Program-made: the position numbers and the translations under genes
Part shown: positions 16,754 to 28,374 of the stretch, piece after piece
Layout of the letters: every line of letters begins with the position of its first letter
Numbering within the stretch: position 1 is the stretch's first letter
Assembly: GCA_902590465.1 (NCBI GenBank)
Contig: CACIWX010000005.1
Coordinates: 1-41,043 of the forward strand
Length of the DNA: 41,043 bases
DNA from: an uncultured Pelagibacteraceae bacterium
GTDB lineage: Bacteria; Pseudomonadota; Alphaproteobacteria; Pelagibacterales; Pelagibacteraceae
Direction of reading: 5' to 3'
The notes under the pieces: model-generated
The model's input: the letters and a program-made list of their open reading frames with translations, nothing else
Databases searched by the model: none
Told to the model about the DNA's origin: nothing

Positions 16754-17597
16754 ATCTTATATTTATACCCTTTTTTTTTAAAAATTTTTTCAACTCATAT
16801 ATTGGCACTGTTTTAAAAAAGGTTTTTTTATTTGATTTCTTTAGAAATTCTTTGTTACCATGAAATGTTTTTGGCACTTTTTTATATTTTTTAACTAAGT
16901 GGTAATGAAATATAGAAGAAATACATACTCCATTAATTGAGTCTAATTTACAGGCTTCTAAAACATCGCTTTCACTACCTATACCGCCATGAACAATAAA
17001 AGGTACAGAAATCTTATTATTTATTTTCTTTAACAGATCAAAGTCAAAACCTTTGCCTGTACCTTCAGAGTCGACTAGAGTGAGAACGATTTCCCCAGCC
17101 CCGTAATTTTGTATTGTTTGTAACCATTCTGTTAATTCCAGGCCAGTAAATTCACGTCCCGAGTCAGTATAAACTAGATATTTACCATTATTGCTTTTTA
17201 TTACCTCTACAGAAATTGTGATTGTTGAGGAACCAAATTTCTCTGTAACTTCTTTTATAAAATTGGGGTTTTTTACAGCTGCAGTATTAATTGAGACTTT
17301 ATCGGCTCCTGATTTTAACATTTTATTAATATCATCAACTGACCTGATGCCACCTCCAACCGTTAAAGGTATAAAAATATTTTTTGCAATTCTGCTTATT
17401 AAACTGTGAAGAGAATTAGAGTCATATAAGGATGCGACAACATCCTGAAAAAAAATTTCATCTGCTCCATCTAAGTAATATTTTTTTGCAAAATACTCTG
17501 GTTTTCCAAGAACTCTAAGCCCATCTAAATTTATACCTTTTACTAGCTCATTTCCTTTTATATCTAATCTTGGAATAATCCTGAACGTTGAGCTCAT
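16740..17597 (-). CDS. hisF: HisF-like cyclase subunit of the sugar amidination system
   Basis: A 285-residue (beta-alpha)8 barrel homologous to imidazole-glycerol-phosphate synthase HisF. The first catalytic Asp is kept (Asp12 in IIPRLDIKG). The phosphate loops are recognisable (LTVGGGIRSVDD, TLVDSEGTGKG, VHGGIGSESD). The second catalytic Asp of histidine-pathway HisF (Asp130, in an AIDAKR context) is replaced by Glu131 (SVEVIKS), as judged by eye alignment. A ~30-residue tail extends beyond the usual 255. It probably passes ammonia from HisH (11885) to the amidotransferase encoded immediately downstream rather than making histidine. It starts on the last base of the epimerase stop (TAATG). 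Confidence 0.88.
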   Translation of the reverse strand: MSSTFRIIPRLDIKGNELVKGINLDGLRVLGKPEYFAKKYYLDGADEIFFQDVVASLYDSNSLHSLISRIAKNIFIPLTVGGGIRSVDDINKMLKSGADKVSINTAAVKNPNFIKEVTEKFGSSTITISVEVIKSNNGKYLVYTDSGREFTGLELTEWLQTIQNYGAGEIVLTLVDSEGTGKGFDFDLLKKINNKISVPFIVHGGIGSESDVLEACKLDSINGVCISSIFHYHLVKKYKKVPKTFHGNKEFLKKSNKKTFFKTVPIYELKKFLKKKGINIRYEKN

Positions 17598-18460
17598 TAT
17601 AAAGAATTTTCCTTTATAATTTTTTTTAATTCTAAATCAAAATTTTGATTAAATTTAAAAAAATTCATTTTTAACAATTTTTTTGGAATACAAACAGAAT
17701 TTTGAATTATATTTTTATTTTTTTTAATAATTATTTTAAGAAATTTTTTTTTTGTAATTTTATATACACATATACAAATATCTTTAAGTGAGAATATATA
17801 ATTGGGATTACACACATTTAGTATAAGATTTTTTTTTTTAAAAGAAAGTTTTAAAATTATCTTACATAAATCATTTACGTGTATATAAGATCTTAAGTTA
17901 TTTAAACCTGAGGCATGAAATGTATTATCGCCTTTTAAAAGTTTTTGAATAAAACTTTCTATCATACCTCCTTTTTTTCTAAGTTTGCCAAAAACATTAA
18001 ATGTTCTCAAAATTGTATAACTTGTTTTAGAATTCTTAAGTGACTCAATTATAGCATTTTCAAATTTGATAAAAAATTTACCTTGTTTGTTGACAGGTTT
18101 TTTTAAAACAAGCTCACTTTTTATATTATTGTTATTACCGTAAACAGACGCTGAAGATAAAAATAATAATTTTTTTATTTTCCTATTTTTAAAAATATTT
18201 ACTAATTTTTTAAATTTCTCTATATCGTTAAAATTAAATTTTGAAGCTGATAAAAAAATGATAATTGAGGATGAGTCTATGTATTTATAAAATTTTTTGC
18301 TCTTATAAATATCTGCCTTAATATGTTTAATCTTTTTATTTTTAAAAAAATTATTTTTTTTTCCAATGCTAAGAATTAAATATTTTAATTGAGATAAATG
18401 ATTAATAAGGTTAGTACCAATAAATCCTTGAGATCCTAAAATAATTATTTTTGTATTCAA
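17597..18460 (-). CDS. NAD-dependent epimerase/dehydratase family protein
   Basis: A 287-residue SDR-type protein. The N-terminal dinucleotide motif is ILGSQGFIGTNL (7-18). FLSSASVYG marks the catalytic serine region, and TFNVFGKLRKKGGMIESF and SYIHVNDLCKIIL are substrate- and cofactor-side blocks. At the expected YxxxK position the sequence reads FFIKFENAI, so the catalytic Tyr appears to be Phe. This makes activity as a standard epimerase doubtful unless my alignment is off. The protein is shorter than most UDP-sugar epimerases (310-340). It is tightly coupled to HisF downstream and lies 12 bp after the NeuC-like gene. Confidence 0.75.
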   Translation of the reverse strand: MNTKIIILGSQGFIGTNLINHLSQLKYLILSIGKKNNFFKNKKIKHIKADIYKSKKFYKYIDSSSIIIFLSASKFNFNDIEKFKKLVNIFKNRKIKKLLFLSSASVYGNNNNIKSELVLKKPVNKQGKFFIKFENAIIESLKNSKTSYTILRTFNVFGKLRKKGGMIESFIQKLLKGDNTFHASGLNNLRSYIHVNDLCKIILKLSFKKKNLILNVCNPNYIFSLKDICICVYKITKKKFLKIIIKKNKNIIQNSVCIPKKLLKMNFFKFNQNFDLELKKIIKENSL

Positions 18461-18472
18461 AATTTTTGAACT

Positions 18473-19618
18473 TTAATAAGTAGTTTTTTTATAGAGTAAA
18501 TTTTTATCTAATTTTATTTTTGAAATGATATTAAATATTTTTTGCCCACTCTTTCCTTCACCATAAAAATTTTTAATTGTCTTTAGTTTTTTTTGAAATT
18601 TTCTATTTGACGTTACATAATTAATTTTCTTTATTATTTCTTTTGTTGAATAGCCGCAATCAATTATATTTTTGTTTTTTTCTCTTCCATCTTGCCTATC
18701 TCCTATATTGATAACACCAACTTTTAGTGAAGGTGCTTCTAGAATACCGCAAGAAGAGTTTCCTACTAAACATTTTGCATTAGCAAGTAAATTTAAAAAA
18801 GTTTTTCTTTCTAAATTCTTAAGAACTATTAATTTTTTTTTATTAATATCTTGGTTTTTTATAAGCTTTATAACATCTTTATACCCTGGGTCATAATTTG
18901 GATATATTAAAATTGTTTTAAAATTTAAACTTAAGCATGCCTTTAAAGTTTTAGAAAAAATATTTTTGTAATCTTTTCTGTCTGCAAAAACTGGATGCTG
19001 TATTAGAATTATAAATTTTTCTTTTTTAAGATTAAATAATTTATTATTTAAATTTACATATCTATTTTTAATAATTCGATCATATTTGATGTCATCCAAC
19101 TGAGGTGCGCCGACATTAAATACTCTAAAATTTTGCTCACCTAATTTTAGTAATCTTTTTGCCGAAATTTCAGTCGAAGGGAGATGAATATGGACTATTT
19201 TTGATAGCATCATTCTTGTCATATCGTCTATGTGACCAGATTTATCTCCAGCTTGAACATGTGCTATTGCGGTTCCGTTATAAGAACTTGCTATAGAAAT
19301 AGGAACTAATTCAACTCTATCTCCGAAAATTACTACCAAATCTGGATTAAAATTTTTTAGTATTTTTGAACATTCAATAAGAATTTTCCCAATTGAAAAA
19401 GGCCAGTTTTTTTTATTTGGAAATTTTATCTTATAATCTATTTTTACTTTATCTTTTTTAACTTCCTTAAATGTATGTCCAAATTCTTTTTCTAAATGCA
19501 TTCCTGTTATAAGAGTTTTAAATAAAAAATTTTTTTTCTTTTTTTTTAAAATATTTATCAGTGGGAGTGCATAAGAATAACTCGCTCTAGACTCTAGGTA
19601 AATAAGAATTTTTCTCAT
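18473..19618 (-). CDS. neuC: UDP-N-acetylglucosamine 2-epimerase, hydrolysing type (NeuC/LegG-like)
   Basis: A 381-residue enzyme of the NeuC group that turns a UDP-HexNAc into free ManNAc-type sugar plus UDP, the substrate for NeuB. Signature blocks are VIFGDRVELVPI, AIAHVQAGDKSGHIDDMTRMMLSK, NVGAPQLDDI and CLVGNSSCGILEAPSL, followed by INIGDRQDGREK. ATG at 19618 is chosen because the earlier in-frame codon at 19639 would overlap NeuB and the conserved KILIYLESRAS begins right after 19618. NeuB ends at 19621, so the spacing is 2 bp. In legionaminate pathways the same family (LegG) acts on the 2,4-diacetamido sugar; the 4,6-dehydratase in the island favours that reading. Confidence 0.9.
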   Translation of the reverse strand: MRKILIYLESRASYSYALPLINILKKKKKNFLFKTLITGMHLEKEFGHTFKEVKKDKVKIDYKIKFPNKKNWPFSIGKILIECSKILKNFNPDLVVIFGDRVELVPISIASSYNGTAIAHVQAGDKSGHIDDMTRMMLSKIVHIHLPSTEISAKRLLKLGEQNFRVFNVGAPQLDDIKYDRIIKNRYVNLNNKLFNLKKEKFIILIQHPVFADRKDYKNIFSKTLKACLSLNFKTILIYPNYDPGYKDVIKLIKNQDINKKKLIVLKNLERKTFLNLLANAKCLVGNSSCGILEAPSLKVGVINIGDRQDGREKNKNIIDCGYSTKEIIKKINYVTSNRKFQKKLKTIKNFYGEGKSGQKIFNIISKIKLDKNLLYKKTTY

Positions 19619-19620
19619 TA

Positions 19621-20655
19621 TTATTTTACATCTCTCCAATTAAGTTTTTGATTTATTTTTAAATTGCGTTTAGCTTTTTTATTAATTATATTTTTAAAGA
19701 ATTTTGCTGGTATTTGGTTTTGCCTAGGAGTGGGTCTCTTTACGGAAATATTATTTTTTGATAATTTTTCTCCTTTTTTTATAGATTTGATTGTTACTAC
19801 GCCTTCACGAGCCCAATTTACGATCTCTTTTTCTTCGTTGAAAATTTTCTTCTCTGAGCCCCTGGCTAAAAAATTTGCTTTTACTCCTTGTATCAAATCC
19901 TTTAATTCTGGTCCATCGATAGAAGATTTATGATCTGGACCGCTTAATTTTTTGTTAAATGTAAAATGTTTTTCAATTAATGAGGCGCCTAGTGACACAG
20001 CTCCTAAACTATTATAAATACTTGGTGTGTGGTCTGATAAGCCAATGGGTACCCTAAATTTTTTCTCTAATACATTTATGTTATTTAAATTCATAATTTT
20101 ATAAGGGCAAGGATACGCTGAAACACAATGCATAATGGAAAAAGGTGTTTTGTGTTTTTTAATAATTTTAACCGTTTCAAGTATTTCTTTAGGATAAGAC
20201 ATTCCAGTAGATAAAATTATTGGTTTACCAATTTTGGCTAAATGTTCTATAAAAGGCAGATTAGTAAGTTCCCCTGATCCTGTTTTGAATGCCCTTACTC
20301 CAATTGAGTTTAGTTCGTCTGCTGCCTTCATTGAAAAAGGAGTGCATAAATATTCTATGTTGATATCATCACACAAAACTTTTAACTCTTTATGTTGCTT
20401 AAGAGTGAAATTAGTTTTTTTTATAACATCCCATAATGATACCTTAAAGTTTTTAGATTTAGGGACTTCTCTTAACATTTCTTCATTTAAAATATGATGC
20501 TGAAATTTTATACAATCTGCACCCATTTTTTTTGCGAAATGAACCATTTTTTTTGCTATTGAAAAATCTCCTTGATGGTTCACACATGCTTCAACAATTA
20601 CAAAAGGCTTATAATTTTTGCCAATTTTTCTTTTATTAATTTTTATATAAGTCAT
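19621..20655 (-). CDS. neuB: Nonulosonate synthase with SAF domain (NeuB/LegI/PseI family)
   Basis: A 344-residue synthase that joins PEP and a ManNAc-type sugar. The barrel has IVEACVNHQGD, DCIKFQHH, LCTPFSMKAAD, ILSTGMS, MHCVSAYPCP and GLSDHTPS, then the complete IEKHFTFN and SGPDHKSS blocks (about residues 225-245). The C-terminal SAF domain follows (about 285-344; VVTIKSIKKGEKLSKNNISVKRP). All expected active-site blocks are present, unlike in the second NeuB-like protein at 878. It is the first biosynthetic gene after the regulator pair, about 55 bp downstream of the NusG-like gene. The exact nine-carbon acid cannot be told apart. Confidence 0.93.
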   Translation of the reverse strand: MTYIKINKRKIGKNYKPFVIVEACVNHQGDFSIAKKMVHFAKKMGADCIKFQHHILNEEMLREVPKSKNFKVSLWDVIKKTNFTLKQHKELKVLCDDINIEYLCTPFSMKAADELNSIGVRAFKTGSGELTNLPFIEHLAKIGKPIILSTGMSYPKEILETVKIIKKHKTPFSIMHCVSAYPCPYKIMNLNNINVLEKKFRVPIGLSDHTPSIYNSLGAVSLGASLIEKHFTFNKKLSGPDHKSSIDGPELKDLIQGVKANFLARGSEKKIFNEEKEIVNWAREGVVTIKSIKKGEKLSKNNISVKRPTPRQNQIPAKFFKNIINKKAKRNLKINQKLNWRDVK

Positions 20656-20710
20656 AGCTCCGCACTTTGTAAAAATTGAATTTTACACTTAAGATTTTTT
20701 TCATTTTTTT

Positions 20711-21208
20711 TTATAATGGACTAAATATAAATTCGTTTTTGTTAATAGTCGATTTTAAGTTACCCATTATAATATTTAGTTTATTTTTTTGTAAACTTAA
20801 TACTTTAAAGATTTTATTTGCAAAAGATCCTGTATTAAATTTATAAAATTTATTAATCTCAACTTGGAATATAGATCTAGTTATATAACCCTCTTCGTTT
20901 TCAATTTTTTTTAGGTTTTCAATAAAATTTTCAATTTCTGATTGTGAATAATGAAAACCATTTAAAAAATATTTTAAACCTACAAAATATTTTAATTTAT
21001 TTAATGTATTTTTTTTTTCAAAACTTCTATGGAAGCAAAATAAATAGTCATTTAATAAACTAATCTCTTTTTTCACTAATTTATTTCTTGTGAATCTTTC
21101 TATCAATAATAACGGCCGGTAAATTTTACAATCTTCACCAAAATTGGACTTCAACTCTTTTTTTAATAAATTATATTTTTTTTTATCAAATTTAATTATA
21201 GTCCACAT
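20711..21208 (-). CDS. NusG/RfaH-like transcription elongation factor
   Basis: A 165-residue NusG paralogue likely to load on RNA polymerase and prevent early termination in the long glycan operon. The start MWTIIKFDKKKYNLLKKELK matches the NGN-domain opening (W-x-I...L). KIYRPLLLIERF and LLNDYLFCFH are the usual Y-x-P and D-Y-L-F blocks. The C-terminal part (about 115-160), with FNTGSFANKIFKVLSLQKNKLNIIMG, resembles a divergent KOW domain. It is shorter and much more divergent than housekeeping NusG. It lies between the MarR-type regulator (1 bp away) and neuB, the position held by RfaH/UpxY-type factors in other capsule clusters. Function is inferred from homology and position. Confidence 0.78.
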   Translation of the reverse strand: MWTIIKFDKKKYNLLKKELKSNFGEDCKIYRPLLLIERFTRNKLVKKEISLLNDYLFCFHRSFEKKNTLNKLKYFVGLKYFLNGFHYSQSEIENFIENLKKIENEEGYITRSIFQVEINKFYKFNTGSFANKIFKVLSLQKNKLNIIMGNLKSTINKNEFIFSPL

Positions 21209-21209
21209 T

Positions 21210-21506
21210 TTACTTAAGTTCCTTTTTTAATTCATCATACTCTTTCATTTTTCTTTTCATGAAATTAATTGTGAGTTTTGTTTTGGTCGCGATACCAGCA
21301 GGTGTAAGAACGTAAAAATAATTTATTTTATTTGGATTTTTTTTAAAATTTTGAATTTTAACTAAACCTTTGTTTTGTAAAGCTTTAATACAATAATTAA
21401 GCTTACCTAAACTAAAACCTAGTTCCTCAGCTAATTCTCTTTGAGTAGAATTAGGTTTTTTTTCAATTTTTCTTAATATTTCGAAGTGGTCTTGATTATC
21501 GTTCAT
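21210..21506 (-). CDS. MarR-type EPS-associated transcriptional regulator
   Basis: A 98-residue winged-helix protein like the MarR-type regulators that accompany exopolysaccharide clusters. The helix-turn-helix is STQRELAEELGFSLGKLNYC, followed by IKALQNKGLVKIQNF and the wing/dimer part YVLTPAGIATKTKLT. A C-terminal basic helix closes it. ATG at 21504-21506 is preferred over an in-frame TTG at 21515 because the latter lies inside a predicted operator. No Shine-Dalgarno sequence is seen, so the transcript is probably nearly leaderless. It is the first gene of the island, about 145 bp after 23S, and probably represses or activates its own promoter (see the regulatory entry). Confidence 0.85.
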   Translation of the reverse strand: MNDNQDHFEILRKIEKKPNSTQRELAEELGFSLGKLNYCIKALQNKGLVKIQNFKKNPNKINYFYVLTPAGIATKTKLTINFMKRKMKEYDELKKELK

Positions 21507-21509
21507 ATC

Positions 21510-21561
21510 GTTCAAATTTTGAACAATATACGTTCAATTTTTGAACAGTAAAGAAAAAAAA
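21510..21561 (-). promoter_or_regulatory. Promoter of the island with two palindromic operators
   Basis: Two 15-bp near-perfect palindromes lie just upstream of the MarR-type gene: GTTCAAATTTTGAAC at 21510-21524 and GTTCAATTTTTGAAC at 21532-21546. Their centres are 22 bp apart, about two helical turns. Read on the minus strand, a plausible -35 (TTTACT) and -10 (TATATT) with 16-bp spacing surround the distal palindrome exactly, and the start of transcription would fall in the proximal palindrome. This is the geometry of an autoregulated operator. The promoter elements are predicted by eye. Confidence 0.6.
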
Positions 21562-21646
21562 GCAATTTATATGTACCGAATGATCGATAAACACAAAATA
21601 TAGTGTGTGTTTTATTAAGAAATCCTTTATTTAAAAATTTTTTTCA

Positions 21647-24409
<2,763 letters not shown>

Positions 24410-24445
24410 AGAAAATAATTTTCTGTCTAAATTAAATTTTTAAAA

Positions 24446-24538
24446 AAATATTCATCTATTCGAATATTTTTAGATTGTTCATCTATTCGAACAATCGGAT
24501 ATAGATATTGTTTGATTGTTCTTACTGTTTGAACAATC
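24446..24538 (-). repeat. Three tandem hairpins in the tRNA-Ala/23S spacer
   Basis: Three inverted repeats lie between tRNA-Ala and 23S. Their stems are at 24446-24453/24462-24469, 24473-24480/24489-24496 and 24514-24521/24531-24538, each 8 bp and perfect. Hairpins 1 and 2 share the same 8-base loop (ATCTATTC). Hairpins 2 and 3 share the same stem (GATTGTTC with GAACAATC). They would fold in the rRNA precursor and are probably processing or antitermination structures that arose by duplication. Confidence 0.7.
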
Positions 24539-24584
24539 AAAATTGATATTCATTATTTACAATTTAAAAAAACGAAAAGTATCC

Positions 24585-24660
24585 TGGTGGAGGATAGCGG
24601 GATCGAACCGCTGACCTCCTGAATGCAAATCAGGCGCTCTCCCAGCTGAGCTAATCCCCC
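24585..24660 (-). tRNA. tRNA-Ala (TGC anticodon)
   Basis: A 76-nt tRNA with CCA encoded, in the usual place of the 16S-23S spacer. The acceptor pairs GGGGGAT with ATCCTCC, allowing for G-U pairs. The anticodon loop TTTGCAT gives TGC, and the T-arm contains GGTTCGATCCC. G3-T70, the alanine identity pair, is present. Confidence 0.96.
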
Positions 24661-24669
24661 TTGAATAAA

Positions 24670-24746
<77 letters not shown>

Positions 24747-24776
24747 CTAAGCATTTATGAGACACTTTAATTTATT

Positions 24777-24797
24777 AAGAAGAGAAATGAGGACGGC
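24777..24797 (-). repeat. 3' arm of the 16S rRNA processing stem
   Basis: This 21-base segment is complementary, with about two mismatches, to 26411-26431 on the far side of 16S, both rich in the GGACGGC/GCCGTCC core. Together they would form the long helix that encloses 16S in the precursor and is cut by RNase III. The rest of the 100-bp spacer between 16S and tRNA-Ile holds nothing else that I can recognise. Confidence 0.75.
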
Positions 24798-24845
24798 CAC
24801 ATTAACTTAATTTTTTGAGACCAAAAGAAATTTTTGGTCTTCCTT

Positions 24846-26322
<1,477 letters not shown>

Positions 26323-26642
26323 ATAACGGCGCACACTAGCTTTAATAACTTTGAGGTAAATCAAAGTTATTTTTCGTTAAAGTGTGTACGACAATTTCTT
26401 TATTAACCTAGCCGTCCACACTTCTCTTCTTAAAATTTACAATTTAAAAAAGCTAAGATTTTACACATTAAAATCTACACACCTCTAGCTACGTTAAAAT
26501 AATAATTAAGTAGAGGTGAGCGCTGGTTTTATTACAATTTAGTTATAAGTCAAGACGTATATTGCCCAAAAAAAGTAGTAAAATAAAGGTTTTTAGAGCA
26601 TCTTAAGTTGCAATGATCTGGTTATTTTTATAAAAAACAACT
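26323..26642 (-). promoter_or_regulatory. rRNA promoter and leader region
   Basis: This 320-bp stretch has no gene. Read on the minus strand, a promoter is plausible: -35 TTGACT (26548-26553), 16-bp spacer, -10 TAAAAC (26526-26531), start near 26518. The leader then holds a hairpin with 8-bp stems (26480-26487 with 26511-26518) and a second with AGATTTT/AAAATCT (26456-26476). The 5' arm of the 16S processing stem follows (26411-26431). The plus-strand peptidase gene must have its own promoter in the right part, but I cannot single one out. Confidence 0.6.
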
Positions 26643-27989
26643 ATGACGATTATCCAAAAAATTCGCGTATTTATCAAAAAGAAATATAATTTAGTATCAT
26701 TTTTAGATGTTAGATCTTTACGTATTCAAAAGTACAATCCAGTATTTGTTTTGTCCTTTCTATTGGGTTTTTCTATTATTTTTTTTATTTCAGCTAATCT
26801 AGTTAATAAAAAGAATAAAGAAAACATAAATAACCTTAATGAAATAGCTAAAGAAGATGAATTTTCTAATATTATAAATTTCTTTACATCTAAAATTAAT
26901 AGTCCATACAAAGAGATTAATTATGTGATTAAAAATAATGATACAGTAGAAAAAATATTAAATAAATTCAATATAAATCAGCTAGATATTAAGAATATTT
27001 CAATAAAGTTAAAAGAAAAAAATTTATCTAATATATATTCAGGAAAAGAACTGTCGCTTATAATTAAAAAATTAGAGAATGGCTCTAACACAGTTGTTAA
27101 CTTTTTATATCCCGTGAATAAGACTACGAGTGTAGAAATTACCAAATCACAAAATAATTTTGTGATAAAAGAAAATGTTCTTCAGCTTTATAAAAAAGAG
27201 GTAGTTGTTAAAAATATTATAAAAAATAATTTATATAGTTCCGCAGTAGAAAAAGGAATTGAACCAAATATAATTGTTGAATTTGCAAGAATATTTGGTT
27301 TTGAGGTTGATTTTCAAAGAGACATACGAAAAGGAGATTGGTTTGAAATTTTTTATGAAAAATTTGAAGATGATAATAAAGTGGTAAGAGATACGGGCAA
27401 AATTATTTATGCTTCAATGTATGTTAATGGAGATGAAATTAATCTTTATAATTTCAAATATAATAACGATGAAGAGTATTATGATATCAAAGGAAAAAGT
27501 ATTACAAAATCTTTAATGAAAACTCCAATTAATGGCGCACGTTTATCTTCGTCTTTTGGAATGAGAAAACATCCAATACTAGGTTACAATAAAATGCACA
27601 GAGGTACAGATTTTGCAGCTCCAAGCGGAACTCCAATTATGGCTTCGGGATCCGGAACTGTAACTAGAGCTAGATGGTGTGGTGGTGGTGGAAATTGTGT
27701 AAAGATTAAACATAACTCTACATATGAAACAATTTATGCTCACATGAAAGCTTTTGCTAAAGGCATTAAAGAAGGAAGAAAAGTTAAACAAGGACAAATA
27801 ATCGGTTACGTAGGTTCAACAGGGCTTTCAACTGGTCCCCATCTTCATTATGAAGTGATTGTCAACGGCAAGAAGGTAAATTCTCAAAAATTAAAATTAC
27901 CTTCAGGAAAAACGCTTAAAGGTGAAGAGAGAAAACAATTTGAAATAGACAGAATAAAAATAGATTTAAGATTATCTGAATTGAGATGA
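26643..27989 (+). CDS. M23-family peptidoglycan endopeptidase, membrane-anchored
   Basis: A 448-residue zinc metallopeptidase acting on peptidoglycan cross-links in the periplasm. The N-terminal ~30 residues are basic, and a single membrane segment covers about 33-54. A region of about 85-180 (VIKNNDTVEKILNKFNIN) resembles LysM/OapA-like binding modules seen in this family. The M23 domain (about 295-420) has the zinc ligands His319 and Asp323 in HRGTDFAAP and His402 in HLHYE, with His400 nearby. VGSTGLSTGPHLHYE is the classic signature. It is divergent from the rRNA operon and convergent with the DUF4167 gene (13 bp apart). Confidence 0.92.
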   Translation: MTIIQKIRVFIKKKYNLVSFLDVRSLRIQKYNPVFVLSFLLGFSIIFFISANLVNKKNKENINNLNEIAKEDEFSNIINFFTSKINSPYKEINYVIKNNDTVEKILNKFNINQLDIKNISIKLKEKNLSNIYSGKELSLIIKKLENGSNTVVNFLYPVNKTTSVEITKSQNNFVIKENVLQLYKKEVVVKNIIKNNLYSSAVEKGIEPNIIVEFARIFGFEVDFQRDIRKGDWFEIFYEKFEDDNKVVRDTGKIIYASMYVNGDEINLYNFKYNNDEEYYDIKGKSITKSLMKTPINGARLSSSFGMRKHPILGYNKMHRGTDFAAPSGTPIMASGSGTVTRARWCGGGGNCVKIKHNSTYETIYAHMKAFAKGIKEGRKVKQGQIIGYVGSTGLSTGPHLHYEVIVNGKKVNSQKLKLPSGKTLKGEERKQFEIDRIKIDLRLSELR

Positions 27990-28002
27990 GTTAATTTAAA
28001 TT

Positions 28003-28374
28003 TTAAGCCGATTGAGATTTTTTTTCTAAAACTTCTTCTTTTGGTAATGATTTTTCTTCAGAACCTGATTTTTCAATTATATTTTCTCTTCTCTCGTTTA
28101 ATTCATTATATCTTCTAAGGTAATGGTCTGCATGTTGTAAATAATTTTGTGCTAATACCGGGTCACCATTGCTTTGAGCATCTTTAGCAAGCTGTTGAAA
28201 TTTTTGCATTGTTTTTTCAACGTTGTGAATATTATTCATTGACCCGTTTCTATTGAAGTTCATGTTACCGTTATTACTTAAACTATTTGAACTACTAACG
28301 TTCAGAGGTCCTCTTCTTCTAAAGTTACTTTTTTGTGGCCTTGATCTAAAATTTCTTCTTCTACTATTATTCAT
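28003..28374 (-). CDS. DUF4167 domain protein
   Basis: A 123-residue protein typical of alphaproteobacteria. The N-terminal 40 residues are Arg-, Asn- and Ser-rich ([21 protein letters not shown]), probably nucleic-acid binding. The DUF4167 core follows (about 50-95), with KFQQLAKDAQSNGDPVLAQNYLQHADHYLRRYNE, two helices with conserved Asp, Gln and His positions. The tail is charged. No enzymatic motif is visible; the function is unknown. Its start overlaps the prmC stop by 4 bp (ATGA), a common arrangement in this order, so prmC and this gene are co-translated. Confidence 0.88.
   Translation of the reverse strand: MNNSRRRNFRSRPQKSNFRRRGPLNVSSSNSLSNNGNMNFNRNGSMNNIHNVEKTMQKFQQLAKDAQSNGDPVLAQNYLQHADHYLRRYNELNERRENIIEKSGSEEKSLPKEEVLEKKSQSA

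Noticed and set aside
11885-17597. HisH and HisF as histidine-pathway genes
   Set aside because: They are embedded in a glycan operon with a WbpG-type amidotransferase, and HisF seems to have a changed catalytic residue.
21589-21612. Hairpin between 23S and the island as a terminator
   Set aside because: The 7-bp AT-rich stem is not followed by a T-run on the minus strand; read-through cannot be excluded.
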